NCBI RefSeq assembly: GCF_014696435.1
Contig: NZ_JACJQG010000047.1
Location: 1-64,000 of the forward strand
Reading direction: 5' to 3'
Length of the DNA: 64,000 bases
DNA from: Calothrix anomala FACHB-343
Lineage (GTDB): Bacteria; Cyanobacteriota; Cyanobacteriia; Cyanobacteriales; Nostocaceae
The position numbers were made by a program, and so were the translations under genes. Positions 27,040 to 36,363 of this stretch are shown here, in pieces; position 1 is the stretch's first letter; every line of letters begins with the position of its first letter. The notes under the pieces were generated by a model. It was not told the DNA's origin. It did no database searches and saw only the letters and a program-made list of their open reading frames with translations.

Positions 27040-29442
27040 ATGCAACTTGTTCCGGAAACTCAACTCCAGCTAGAACCAATCCCCACAACTGAGAAAATAA
27101 TTCTGGATGTTGGGGGTATGAAGTGTGCTGGATGTGTCAAAGCAGTAGAATCACAGCTAACTCAACAGCCAGGAGTTAAGAGTGCTTGTGTGAACTTGGC
27201 GACAGAGGTAGCAGTTGTAGAAGCAGAAACAGGCACAATTAATGCAGAACAATTGGCAACGCATTTAACTGTCAATGGCTTCCCCTCTCAACCGCGCACA
27301 GCCGCAGGATCTATATTTACCAGAGAAGATTTACAAGCAAGACAGCGCCGCGAAATGCAATCTTCTGTGCAGCAATTGCTAGTTGCGGGAATACTGCTAA
27401 TTTTGTCGGGAATTGGACATATTAGTAGTATGGCAGGCTTGACATTGCCATTATTAAATGACATCTGGTTACATTGTGGACTGGCAACTTTAACCATACT
27501 ATTTCCTGGTCGCCCGATTTTAGTTGATGGTTGGCTAGGTTGGCGACGCAATGCGCCAAATATGAATACCCTGGTGGGTTTGGGAACTTTAACAGCCTAT
27601 ACGGCTAGTTTGGTGGCGCTACTGTTCCCACAAATGGGTTGGGAATGCTTCTTTGATGAACCTGTAATGATGCTGGGGTTTATTCTGTTGGGAAGAACTC
27701 TAGAACAACAAGCTAGAGGTAAAGCCGCCGCCGCATTTCGGCAATTATTAGCACTACAGCCGCAAGTTGCACGGTTAATTGCCAATCCAGAGAAAATTGG
27801 GCAAGAATCAGATAAGGTAATTGTGTCGCCTAGCGTGGAGATTCCCGCCGAACAGGTGCGCGTGGGCGAATGGTTACAAATTTTGCCTGGTGATAAAATC
27901 CCCGTTGATGGTGAAGTGCGCTACGGACAAACTACGGTAGATGAGTCGATGCTGACAGGGGAAGTTGTACCCGTAATTAAGCAACCAGGGGATATGGTAA
28001 CAGCAGGGACGCTGAATCAAACAGGCGCGATCGCTATCCAAGCAACTCGTACTGGTAGCGATACCACTTTAGCTCATATTGTCGCCCTGGTAGAAGATGC
28101 TCAAACCCGCAAAGCCCCGGTACAAAAATTAGCAGATACGGTTGCTGGTTACTTTACCTACGGGGTATTAACAGCCGCTTTATTAACTTTTATCTTTTGG
28201 TTCTTCTGGGGTACCCATATCTGGCCAGAGATTACCATGTCTAGCAGCATGGAAATGACTCACCTGCCAACTACCCATCACAATACAGTACCAATTCACT
28301 ATCCACCATTGTTGATTAGTTTAAAATTAGCGATCGCAGTTATGGTAGTTGCTTGTCCCTGTGCTTTGGGGTTAGCTACGCCTACAGCGATTCTGGTGGG
28401 TACTGGCTTAGGTGCAGAACGGGGTTTATTAATTAAAGGCGGTGATGTTTTAGAACGGGTACATCAGTTAAATACTGTGGTTTTTGATAAAACTGGCACT
28501 TTGACTACTGGTAATCCTACAGTCACGGATTGTCTGCCAATTGAGATAGAGTCAGGCGAATCTCTGTTACAGTTAGCAGCAGCAGTAGAAAGCGGCACAT
28601 ACCATCCCCTCGCGAAAGCGATTCAGCAAGCAGCCCAGGATCAACAATTAGCAATCCCAGAAGCCAAAGATTTTCATACCGAACCAGGGCTAGGGGTATC
28701 GGCTGTAGTTGCAGGTAAAACAGTCCTCCTGGGTAATTGGGAATGGTTAAGTTGGCACGGAATTGCTATTAGCGAGGCTGCACAACAGTTGAGTCAGCAG
28801 TTAGCTACAGCAGGGAAAACAGTTGTCTGTGTAGCGGTGGGCGGAACTTTAGCGGGAATTATTGCCGTTAGCGATACCCTGAGATTAGATGCCAAAGCTA
28901 CAGTAGATAAATTGCGACAGATGGGTTTGCGGGTAATGTTGCTCAGTGGCGATCGCCTAGAAGCTGCCAGTGCGATCGGTAAACAGTTAGGATTAGATAG
29001 CGCTGATATTCTGGCTGGCGTTCCCCCCAGTAAAAAAGCCGCCGCCATTCAAGAATTACAAACCCAATCTGCATCAATTGTCGCCATGGTTGGCGATGGC
29101 ATTAATGATGCACCAGCTTTATCTCAAGCCGATGTGGGAATTGCTTTATACTCCGGTACAGATGTGGCTATGGAAACCGCCGCCATTGTCTTGATGCGCG
29201 ATCGCTTGAGCGATGTTGTAGAATCTATTTACCTCAGTCGTGCTACATTCAACAAAATTCGCCAGAATTTATTCTGGGCTTTTGCATATAATACAATTGG
29301 TATTCCCTTAGCAGCAGGTGTGTTGTTACCTAGTTTGGGTTTCATACTTAGCCCATCTGGTGCCGCCGCATTAATGGCCTTTAGCTCAGTTAGTGTTGTC
29401 AGTAACTCAGTTTTATTACGGCATTTAGCTCATCGACCGTAA
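27040..29442 (+). CDS. ctaA: Copper-transporting P1B-type ATPase (CtaA-like)
   Basis: The 800-residue pump has one N-terminal metal-binding domain (GGMKCAGCVKAVE near residue 30), membrane helices, the transport motif CPCALGLATP, the phosphorylated DKTGTLTTG, HPLA and GDGINDAPAL. The single MKCAGC domain agrees with the cyanobacterial CtaA importer, which brings copper into the cytosol for plastocyanin delivery, and not with PacS, whose site is usually CAAC. The choice of name is by this pattern only. An unusual Met/His-rich loop (about MSSSMEMTHLPTTHH) precedes the CPC helix and may gather copper. No copper chaperone or regulator is adjacent. Confidence 0.88.
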   Translation: MQLVPETQLQLEPIPTTEKIILDVGGMKCAGCVKAVESQLTQQPGVKSACVNLATEVAVVEAETGTINAEQLATHLTVNGFPSQPRTAAGSIFTREDLQARQRREMQSSVQQLLVAGILLILSGIGHISSMAGLTLPLLNDIWLHCGLATLTILFPGRPILVDGWLGWRRNAPNMNTLVGLGTLTAYTASLVALLFPQMGWECFFDEPVMMLGFILLGRTLEQQARGKAAAAFRQLLALQPQVARLIANPEKIGQESDKVIVSPSVEIPAEQVRVGEWLQILPGDKIPVDGEVRYGQTTVDESMLTGEVVPVIKQPGDMVTAGTLNQTGAIAIQATRTGSDTTLAHIVALVEDAQTRKAPVQKLADTVAGYFTYGVLTAALLTFIFWFFWGTHIWPEITMSSSMEMTHLPTTHHNTVPIHYPPLLISLKLAIAVMVVACPCALGLATPTAILVGTGLGAERGLLIKGGDVLERVHQLNTVVFDKTGTLTTGNPTVTDCLPIEIESGESLLQLAAAVESGTYHPLAKAIQQAAQDQQLAIPEAKDFHTEPGLGVSAVVAGKTVLLGNWEWLSWHGIAISEAAQQLSQQLATAGKTVVCVAVGGTLAGIIAVSDTLRLDAKATVDKLRQMGLRVMLLSGDRLEAASAIGKQLGLDSADILAGVPPSKKAAAIQELQTQSASIVAMVGDGINDAPALSQADVGIALYSGTDVAMETAAIVLMRDRLSDVVESIYLSRATFNKIRQNLFWAFAYNTIGIPLAAGVLLPSLGFILSPSGAAALMAFSSVSVVSNSVLLRHLAHRP

Positions 29443-29657
29443 AAACCTCTTTTGAGGTAACATTCTCAACTTAATTTCGCTTCTATACTGATTGGACAAA
29501 TTAAAATCAGAATCAGGAGTTATGCATCTACTGAAGCTAGTTGAGAATTTGACTAAAGTTAAACTAACAAAAGTAGAACCGTCCAATTCTACTTTTTAAC
29601 AGACAGCATCCAATTTAATGCTGATTAAAGCAGTACCATAAGCTGTAATAAGTGAGA

Positions 29658-30161
29658 ATGGCAGGAAACTATATTCAACAATTCTTGGTAAGTCACAGTT
29701 CAACCAATGTTAGCAGCGATGCATCAATGGCAGCAGAAACCAATGAAAGTCATCTTCTAATTATTGAAGACGATCAAGGTCGTAAGGAATTTACTCTAGA
29801 AAACCCAGTCTACTCTATTGGTAGAGACCGCGATTGCAATATCCGCTTGGTCTCCCAGTTCGTCTCTCGTCGCCATGCAACATTGGTAAGATTGCCAAGA
29901 GAACACAATAGTCACAGCTTTTATTACCGAATAGTAGATGGTGATGCTAAAGGCAAGCTCAGTTCTAACGGTTTAATGATTAACGGCCGCAAAATCCCAT
30001 CTCACGATCTGAGAAATGAAGATGAAATTATCTTCGGGCCTCAGGTACGTGCCATTTATTACTTGCTACGTAACTCTCAGCGATCGGGGCAAACAGATGC
30101 TAGCGAGTATGATATTACACTCATCAATCCGGGGATGACTGAGGATATGGAAGAAATTTAA
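29658..30161 (+). CDS. FHA-domain protein
   Basis: About 167 residues. The forkhead-associated domain covers residues 50-150: FTLENPVYSIGRDRDCNIRL, then SQFVSRRHATLVR with the phosphothreonine-binding Ser-Arg-Arg-His, and GDAKGKLSSNGLMINGRKI with the Asn-Gly. FHA domains bind phosphothreonine and connect Ser/Thr kinases to targets. The start may be GTG 29652 or ATG 29658. No kinase is adjacent. The acidic C-terminal tail (GMTEDMEEI) is short. Confidence 0.9.
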   Translation: MAGNYIQQFLVSHSSTNVSSDASMAAETNESHLLIIEDDQGRKEFTLENPVYSIGRDRDCNIRLVSQFVSRRHATLVRLPREHNSHSFYYRIVDGDAKGKLSSNGLMINGRKIPSHDLRNEDEIIFGPQVRAIYYLLRNSQRSGQTDASEYDITLINPGMTEDMEEI

Positions 30162-30326
30162 CAACCACAATATTATTAACTTCCACTCTCTTGCTTAAGC
30201 AATATTAAAATCTCAAGTAAGTGTTACTCAACTCTTGCTGATTTCTCAGGTGTTTTGACATGTTGCTTAAGCTAGCTTTGTCATGAAGCTAGCCGCAACG
30301 GACGCCGAAACGAAAAACACTAAAAG

Positions 30327-30674
30327 TTAGCCAGCCAAACTTTCAATGAGATGCCAATGGCGACTGTGTTCAATCGCCTGTTTTACATATTCAAATACTT
30401 GTCGGCAGTGATTATCTAGTTGGAGTGGCAATTCCTCATTTTTAACCACAATACTCAACCTGGTTTCTGTTTCTGTAGCTGTTGATTTATCAATCAGTAC
30501 TTCCACCTTCACAAACTTTGTATAAGGGACAGTACCAGGAATCTCACGCGCCATAATGTAATCGGCATTGTAGTACTGAACATCTAATTCTAAGTCTTGT
30601 AGCAGATCTACAAGCAAAGGTTGAAGATGCTCAATCGGAACAGAAACAATAAATGAACAGGTATAGCGAGCCAT
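30327..30674 (-). CDS. Conserved small protein of unknown function
   Basis: The 115-residue soluble protein begins MARYTCSFIVSVPIEHLQPL and has alternating strands and helices (VKVEVLIDKSTATETETRLSIVV). It looks like a compact alpha/beta domain, perhaps START- or SRPBCC-like, but this is not firm. Homologues appear widespread in cyanobacteria from memory. It is convergent with the FHA gene. Confidence 0.7.
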   Translation of the reverse strand: MARYTCSFIVSVPIEHLQPLLVDLLQDLELDVQYYNADYIMAREIPGTVPYTKFVKVEVLIDKSTATETETRLSIVVKNEELPLQLDNHCRQVFEYVKQAIEHSRHWHLIESLAG

Positions 30675-30866
30675 AATAGCCCCACGCCTTGCAACACTCC
30701 GTCCATCCTATAATACCGAACTATGTAAACTCCAAGTCTTTATAAATTCATTAAAGAAATCTAGTGGAAACTCTACAGCCAAATCTCTTTTATCCAAAAA
30801 GCAGGGGGTGCAGTCAGCAAATTTGATAAAAAACTTTAAAATAAGACTTTGGCAGTGGAGTGCATG

Positions 30867-31787
30867 ATGAAAGTCGCAATTGCTGGAGCAACAGGATTTG
30901 TCGGAAGTCGTTTAGTACAACGGCTGCATCGGGAAGGTCATACTGTGTTGGTGTTAACACGTAATGCTAGTTTTGCCCAAAAGCTTTTTCCCGCCACAGC
31001 TTTTCCTAATCTAGAAATAGCTGTTTATCAACCTACTGCATCAGGTTCTTGGCAAGAGGCCATTGCAGGATGTGATGGTGTTGTTAACCTTGCTGGCGAA
31101 CCGATTGCTGAGGAACGTTGGACAGCAGAACAAAAACAGAAAATTCTTAATAGCCGTAAACTAGGTACCCAAAAAATTGTGGAAGCAATAGTCAAGGCTA
31201 ACCCCCAACCAAAGGTGTTAGTCAACGCTTCAGCTATTGGTTTCTACGGTACTAGTGAAACTGCTACCTTTGACGAAACCAGCCAGTCAGGAAACGATTT
31301 TTTGGCTGAAGTCTGTCAAGCTTGGGAAGCAGAAGCAAATAAAGTTAAAGATGCTAATGTCCGCTTGGTAATTTTGCGTTTAGGTATTGTTTTGGGAATG
31401 GGCGGCGCTTTGGCAAAAATGATTACCCCCTTCAAACTATTTGCCGGAGGCCCCATCGGTAGCGGGCGGCAGTGGTTCTCGTGGATTCACTTAGATGATG
31501 TAGTTAATTTAATTATCCAAGCTTTAACAAATCCAGCGCTAGAAGGTGTATATAACGCTACTGCACCAAATCCAGTACGGATGACAGATTTAACCCAAAC
31601 TATGGGGCAAATTATGCATCGCCCTTCTTGGTTGCCGGTTCCTGCTTTTGCTTTGGAAGCACTCTTAGGAGATGGGGCAACAGTAGTGTTAGAAGGGCAA
31701 GAAGTTCTTCCCAAACGCACCATAGCATCTGGCTTTGAATATCAATATCCCAATTTGCGGGCTGCGTTATCACAGATTTTGGAATAG
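30867..31787 (+). CDS. TIGR01777-type SDR family epimerase
   Basis: About 306 residues of the extended short-chain dehydrogenase fold. Seen: KVAIAGATGFVGSRLVQRL (nucleotide-binding GATGFVG), VVNLAGEPIAEERWT, ASAIGFYG (in place of the YxxxK region usual in other SDRs), and GGPIGSGRQWFSWIHLDDVV. These fit the SDR39U1/YfcH group. In cyanobacteria relatives (Slr1223-like) have been connected with cell division. ATG 30867 (or 30864), with GGAG upstream, is chosen over the TTG at 30849. Confidence 0.9.
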   Translation: MKVAIAGATGFVGSRLVQRLHREGHTVLVLTRNASFAQKLFPATAFPNLEIAVYQPTASGSWQEAIAGCDGVVNLAGEPIAEERWTAEQKQKILNSRKLGTQKIVEAIVKANPQPKVLVNASAIGFYGTSETATFDETSQSGNDFLAEVCQAWEAEANKVKDANVRLVILRLGIVLGMGGALAKMITPFKLFAGGPIGSGRQWFSWIHLDDVVNLIIQALTNPALEGVYNATAPNPVRMTDLTQTMGQIMHRPSWLPVPAFALEALLGDGATVVLEGQEVLPKRTIASGFEYQYPNLRAALSQILE

Positions 31788-31856
31788 GGCATTGGGCATT
31801 GGGCATTGGGCATGGGGCATTGATTTATCCGCGTTAAATCCTCTACTGGCGGGTAA

Positions 31857-32099
31857 TTAATTTGCTGGGAATTTGCGGGAAATCCAACTGATAACACCGC
31901 TAAGAATTGCGCCGCCCATGAGAATGCCAATGGCTGGGTTAAATAGAGGTTGCCAGAGTTGATGCCACAAATCTAATCCGAGATTGATCCCAGAGGCATC
32001 ACCAACAACTGCGATCGCAAACCACCCAAAGCCAAAGAAAACCAAAAATACATCTGCGACTAAAATCAGGTTTAGCCAGTTTAATAATTTCTCTTTCAT
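31857..32099 (-). CDS. Small membrane protein, unknown
   Basis: The 80-residue protein has an N-terminal helix (LILVADVFLVFFGFGWFAIAVVG), a linker with GINLGLDLWHQLWQPLF, and a second helix (GILMGGAILSGVISWI). No family is recognised, but the membrane pattern and clean start (MKEKLLNWLN) suggest a real gene. A GGGCATT heptamer run lies just downstream. Confidence 0.6.
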   Translation of the reverse strand: MKEKLLNWLNLILVADVFLVFFGFGWFAIAVVGDASGINLGLDLWHQLWQPLFNPAIGILMGGAILSGVISWISRKFPAN

Positions 32100-32233
32100 A
32101 GCTGAATAGGGAATAGAGGCTAGAGGCTAGAGGCTAGGGGCTAGGGGAAAAGGCAAGGGGGCAGGGAGCAGGGAGCAGGGGAGGAGAAATTAATTTTCAA
32201 TGCCCAATGCCCAATGCCCAATGCCCCATAACC

Positions 32234-32656
32234 CTAATTATCAAACAGCCAGCCTTTAACTTTTGTCAAACTTTGCCAATCTGGTTTCCTCGTTAAACCA
32301 TCTTCAATGCTGTGTTTGACTTCTTCTTCCCATTCTTTGTTAACAAAGATTAACTGTTGGGCAAAATCAACATGCTCCCGTAGGCCTTTTTGCTTAGTTT
32401 CTAGCATAGCTATAGCCAGGTTAATTCTAGCTTGTGGGTCTTGGGGATTGAGCTTGACTGCTTTTAAAGCGGCTTTATAGGCGAGGTTACCTTTGTTTTC
32501 CAGCAGATACAACCAAGCCAAACAAGTCCAAGCAGAACTGCTTTTAGGAGCGCGATCGCAAATTTCTTTAAATACGGGAATTAAAGTAGCAGCGCTTTCT
32601 CCAGCTTTATAGCGTTCTAAACCTGTATCAAATAGGGATTCAACGGAGTTAGTCAT
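32234..32656 (-). CDS. TPR-containing protein
   Basis: The 140-residue protein has two to three helical TPR-like repeats (SSAWTCLAWLYLLENKGNLAYKAALKAVKLNPQDPQARINLAIAML). Its N-terminal MTNSVESLFDTGLERYKAGE starts the first repeat. Function unknown; it probably binds a protein partner. It is followed by G-rich repeats at about 32155-32185 and GCCCAAT heptamers. Confidence 0.75.
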   Translation of the reverse strand: MTNSVESLFDTGLERYKAGESAATLIPVFKEICDRAPKSSSAWTCLAWLYLLENKGNLAYKAALKAVKLNPQDPQARINLAIAMLETKQKGLREHVDFAQQLIFVNKEWEEEVKHSIEDGLTRKPDWQSLTKVKGWLFDN

Positions 32657-32843
32657 TGGTCAGTTGTCAATGGTCAGTAGGGGTGGGTTTATTGAGAATT
32701 ATCGTTGATCAGTGAGGATATTTGTGAACCCGCCCGTACAGTTGTCAATAGTCAATAGTCAATGGTCAATGACCAAGAGTCAAGAGTGCAGGCTGACTAA
32801 ATTTTGGCCTGTGAACTTGGGACTATTGACTTTAGACTGTTAA

Positions 32844-33212
32844 CTAAACGCCAAATGACTTGCCACAACCACAGGTTTGGTTGGCGTTGGGGTTAGTAAA
32901 TTGGAAGCCACCACCAATCATGGCATCGCTGTAATCTAGCATTAAGCCATAGAGGTATAATAGGCTTTTGCGATCGCAAACAATTTTAAAGCCGTCGTAA
33001 TCAAAAATATCGTCGTGCTCGGTAATCTTGCTGCTGTCTTCAAAATCCATCATGTAAGACATCCCAGAGCAGCCGCCTTGTCTAACGCCGACGCGCAAGC
33101 ATAAATCTTGACCTTGCTTGTCACGGAGGGCTTTTACCTGGCGTAATGCGGCTTCGCTTAACTGAATTCCGCGTTGTTGTGGCTGAGTTGCTTGTGTCAT
33201 CTGCTGTTTCAA
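32844..33212 (-). CDS. Iron-sulfur cluster assembly protein, IscA/SufA type
   Basis: The 122-residue A-type carrier transfers iron-sulfur clusters to apoproteins. The three conserved cysteines are in GGCSGMSY (near residue 48) and CGCG (near 113-115). [12 protein letters not shown] and [15 protein letters not shown] are family hallmarks. Whether it is SufA, IscA or ErpA cannot be decided from sequence alone; the suf operon is not here. A GGAG lies 12-15 bases before ATG 33212 (…CTCCTTAA on the plus strand). Confidence 0.9.
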   Translation of the reverse strand: MKQQMTQATQPQQRGIQLSEAALRQVKALRDKQGQDLCLRVGVRQGGCSGMSYMMDFEDSSKITEHDDIFDYDGFKIVCDRKSLLYLYGLMLDYSDAMIGGGFQFTNPNANQTCGCGKSFGV

Positions 33213-33507
33213 CTCCTTAAGAGGTTTAACCAGTACCCTGGGTTATATTGTGTGTTTTTGTATCCATTCTAGCGACATTGATGTCTCTGATTGGCAAATT
33301 GTAAAGACTCCGCTAAAAGCGGCTAAATATTTTTATTCTAGAATTGAGGGATTCGGTGCGTTTAGAGATGCGCTATTTTGGGAGATTCAGCCTTGTGGCT
33401 AGAAAAATCGCAACCAATCTTCTTTCTTTAGCTCTCGAAAAGTTGATCCGAGGCTAGCCGTTCCCAAAAAGTGATGAGGTTATTGCTTCTTTTAATTAAT
33501 TTACTCT

Positions 33508-35145
33508 ATGACAAGTTTTAATCGCTCTACCAGTCGTCGGTTGAAGAAATTATCCCAAATTCCTTCTGTGTGGGAGGGCGATCGCCGTCCGTTGTCATCA
33601 TCGCAAACCCAGGCCATAGACGCGGAGTCCAAGGGGGACTGCATTCTGTGGGTGGATGGCTCTCAAGGTATTGTCAGAGGTATGGACGTAGTTGCACCGG
33701 ATACTGGCCCGGAAGCAGTAGTTCGCACTCTCATGCGGGCAATGGAACATCCTCATAGTCCGGCTAAACCCGCTCGACCGCAAAGAATTGTTGTGCGCGA
33801 TCGCGAAATCCAATTTTATCTGCGTGGTGTATTGCAAGACTTGGATATTGCGATTGACTACGTACCCGAATTACCTTTGATTGACGAGCTATTCCGCTCT
33901 TTTGGCGAAATCCTCGATAGTCAGATCCCCGATTTACCGCCCCAATTTGCCCAAGCTTTGCAAGAAAAGGCTTTCGCCATTTGGCAAGCCTCTCCTTGGG
34001 AGTTTTTAGAAGAACAACAAATCTTATCTATAGAGATTAATAAATGGGATGTTGGTAAACTCTACGCTTCAATTATGGGAATGTTGGGAATGGAGTATGG
34101 TATTTTACTGTACCGTTCCGAAGAATCCCTGAAGCAGTTTCGCGCTGCGGTGTTACAAGATGAAGATTCTCAAGGACGTTTAGAAGAAGCATTCCTCAAA
34201 CAAGATTGTCTATTTCTTACCTTTGAACAGACTGATGATACAGAAGAATTTGAGGACGAGGACGATTTAGCGGATTTACCATTATCGGAAATTGACCCGA
34301 CTTTTGGGAATATCCATCCGCTAGAAGGATTGCGATCGGTTTTATATGACGAAGAAGCATTAGTAATGTTTGTGGCCTTAGAAAGCCTGAACCGCTTTAT
34401 CCGGGATCACCGTCGCCAACTGTATGCAGACTCCTTCGCCAGCCTTAACCATCGCTATCGCATTACCCTTCCCCAGTCCCAGGAAGCTACTAAAACAGTA
34501 TCTGTGACTGTTTCTACCATGCCAGAGTTAGCAGCAGAATTAGAGCAAATGGCTAGCTTTGATATGGAAGATGAGGATATGGACGAAGCTTCCTCTATGT
34601 TCCGTTCCTTGCGCGATGATTTGATCCCCGATGATTCTTTCCTGAGTTTAGGAGTAGTTTCTTGGGAAATGCTGGAATATTTGCGTCAAGGCGTTAGCTA
34701 TCATCCTGTGGGTGAAATTCCCCAAGTAGGGGATGGTTTACCTGTGATTTTAATTCAAACTTCCCGACCCAGAGCTAAGACGGTAATTGAAAATTTAGAA
34801 GCAGCTGGGGGATTAAAAGCAATTTGCTTTAATCCGGGAGCAGATCCTTTTGATGGAAATAACTACGACTTAGGTTTATTACAAACCCACAATGATGAGT
34901 TGTTCTTGTTTGGGGAATTTTTAGATGACGATCCCGTCCATGTAGAAGCGAGGAAAAAATGGAATCAGCGCTGTAAAAATACTAAAGGCCACTGTGGTTT
35001 AATCATTGCCAAGGGCTTAACAGGTGCTTCTCGCGGTAATCCTCAATTAAAGGATATGATGGCTTTATTTGAAGCGCGATCGCTTGCTCCCAAAGATTTA
35101 GGTATAGGGACTCTACAACTCGTCCCTCAACTGCAATTTGAATAG
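33508..35145 (+). CDS. Large conserved cyanobacterial protein of unknown function
   Basis: A 545-residue soluble protein. A short basic N-terminus (MTSFNRSTSRRLKKLSQIPS) is followed by DCILWVDGSQGIVRGMDVV and, near residue 250, a very acidic stretch (DDTEEFEDEDDLADLPLSEID). The C-terminal third (GHCGLIIAKGLTGASRGNPQLKDMMALFE) looks like a separate compact domain. Nothing indicates a membrane or catalytic role. Homologues appear common in cyanobacteria, but the function is not known to me. It is well separated from its neighbours on both sides. Confidence 0.8.
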   Translation: MTSFNRSTSRRLKKLSQIPSVWEGDRRPLSSSQTQAIDAESKGDCILWVDGSQGIVRGMDVVAPDTGPEAVVRTLMRAMEHPHSPAKPARPQRIVVRDREIQFYLRGVLQDLDIAIDYVPELPLIDELFRSFGEILDSQIPDLPPQFAQALQEKAFAIWQASPWEFLEEQQILSIEINKWDVGKLYASIMGMLGMEYGILLYRSEESLKQFRAAVLQDEDSQGRLEEAFLKQDCLFLTFEQTDDTEEFEDEDDLADLPLSEIDPTFGNIHPLEGLRSVLYDEEALVMFVALESLNRFIRDHRRQLYADSFASLNHRYRITLPQSQEATKTVSVTVSTMPELAAELEQMASFDMEDEDMDEASSMFRSLRDDLIPDDSFLSLGVVSWEMLEYLRQGVSYHPVGEIPQVGDGLPVILIQTSRPRAKTVIENLEAAGGLKAICFNPGADPFDGNNYDLGLLQTHNDELFLFGEFLDDDPVHVEARKKWNQRCKNTKGHCGLIIAKGLTGASRGNPQLKDMMALFEARSLAPKDLGIGTLQLVPQLQFE

Positions 35146-35485
35146 TGGTGTCTCCTTGGGCGATTACTAGTTAATTTCATCATCCATGAATGCACTCTTG
35201 CTCAAATACAAGGGTGTGTTCGCTGGCGATGGTACACCACATAATTTTAGATTTTCAATTACAATCTCTCCAAGAAAGCTGAACAATAATTATCAGGCAA
35301 TAATACAGAAATTTAGCTTAATTATTGGAATAATTACCTTTCCATATCAATGAACACTGGGCAATTTTTACCCCACTTTATATAGCCAAAATTAAAGATA
35401 AATCTCATATTTTGGCAAATTTGCTATTATAACTGATGTCTATAACCCAAACAAACCAGCTTATACAGGGTTTTTAGTTTTCAGC

Positions 35486-35504
35486 GTTACATTTATTTAC
35501 AATT
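35486..35504. promoter_or_regulatory. HLR1 box (RpaB-type) upstream of the hli genes
   Basis: GTTACATTTATTTACAATT fits the cyanobacterial high-light regulatory element 1, a direct repeat of TTACA halves with a ten-base step ((G/T)TTACA(T/A)(T/A)nnTTTACA). In other cyanobacteria RpaB binds this box at hli and photosystem genes. It lies 165 bases ahead of the first hli start. The rest of 35146-35668 is AT-rich and without genes. Confidence 0.55.
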
Positions 35505-35668
35505 ACTTTTTTATCACCATCTTCAGGTAGATATATTCGCTACATTCTCCCTTTAATCTTCATCCACAAGAAGTGGCTATTCTTTGTATCTACAGACAGA
35601 AAGCAATCCATTTATAAATCGTTACATTAAAAGCAAGAAACAACAGAAAACAAATTTTAGGGGAAAAC

Positions 35669-35872
35669 ATGGAAACTCGCTCCTCCAGTGATTTACCACC
35701 AGTTGCTACAGAATATAACGGCGTAGATAGAAATGCTTTTCTGTTTGGCTGGACACCACAAGCAGAAATTTGGAATGGTCGCCTTGCAGCTATTGGTTTT
35801 CTTGCATATTTATTGTGGGATTTAGCAGGCTATAGCGTACTGCGCGATGTACTGCATCTAATTGGTTATTAA
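35669..35872 (+). CDS. hli: High-light-inducible protein (one-helix chlorophyll a/b-binding-like)
   Basis: The 67-residue Hlip/Scp protein has a single membrane helix with the chlorophyll-binding motif AEIWNGRLAAIGFLAYLLWDLAGYS (ExxNGR near residue 34). Hlips bind chlorophyll and carotenoids in the thylakoid and dissipate excess light energy, helping photosystem II assembly. The start has AGGGGA seven bases ahead. A second nearly identical gene follows 56 bases downstream. The N-terminal extension (METRSSSDLPPVATEYNGVDRNAF) is shared. Confidence 0.93.
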   Translation: METRSSSDLPPVATEYNGVDRNAFLFGWTPQAEIWNGRLAAIGFLAYLLWDLAGYSVLRDVLHLIGY

Positions 35873-35928
35873 CAATTAAATAGTCAAAAATCTGCGCAAT
35901 CACTACTCGAAATATAGGAGATAAAAAA

Positions 35929-36132
35929 ATGGAAACTCGTTCTTCTTCCAATGTTCCACCCGTAGCTACAGAATATAACGGTGTAGATAGAAATGCTTTT
36001 CTGTTTGGTTGGACACCACAAGCAGAAATCTGGAATGGTCGCCTTGCAGCTATTGGCTTTTTAGCTTATTTATTGTGGGATTTGGCAGGCTATAGCGTCC
36101 TGCGCGATGTACTGCATCTGATGAGTTACTAG
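35929..36132 (+). CDS. hli: High-light-inducible protein, tandem copy
   Basis: A second 67-residue Hlip that differs from the first at only four positions: Asn-Val for Asp-Leu near residue 8, and LMSY for LIGY at the end. It has AGGAG nine bases before its ATG. The pair arose by recent tandem duplication or is kept alike by gene conversion. It is followed by a strong terminator, so the two form a bicistronic unit under the HLR1 box. Confidence 0.93.
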   Translation: METRSSSNVPPVATEYNGVDRNAFLFGWTPQAEIWNGRLAAIGFLAYLLWDLAGYSVLRDVLHLMSY

Positions 36133-36167
36133 GTCTATTTCCACTTAATTAATCTATAGATTTCGCC

Positions 36168-36201
36168 AAATAGGGTACAAAATATTTTACCCTATTTTTT
36201 T
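36168..36201 (+). terminator. Rho-independent terminator after the hli pair
   Basis: AAATAGGGTA-loop-TACCCTATTTTTTT forms an 8-9 bp stem followed by seven T residues. It lies 36 bases after the second hli stop. Confidence 0.85.
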
Positions 36202-36245
36202 GCTAAATACTGTTAATTAAAACCGGAAATTAACATCTTATGACT

Positions 36246-36363
36246 TAAGGGACTTCCAAGTAAAAAAATATTCCATTGAAATTTTTCACTGTTGACTGTG
36301 AACCGTCAACAGTCAACAGTCAACAACATAAAGCAGAATAATTTATTTTTTGGAATTCCCTAA
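36246..36363. mobile_element. AGGGACTTCC miniature element that ends in a gene's stop codon
   Basis: The element starts TAAGGGACTTCCAAGTAAAA and ends TTTTTTGGAATTCCCTAA, with imperfect terminal inverted repeats like those at 9125-9243. The centre has GTCAACAGTCAACAGTCAAC repeats. Its right terminus (CTA at 36360-36362) provides the TAG stop of the histidine kinase on the minus strand. Confidence 0.7.
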
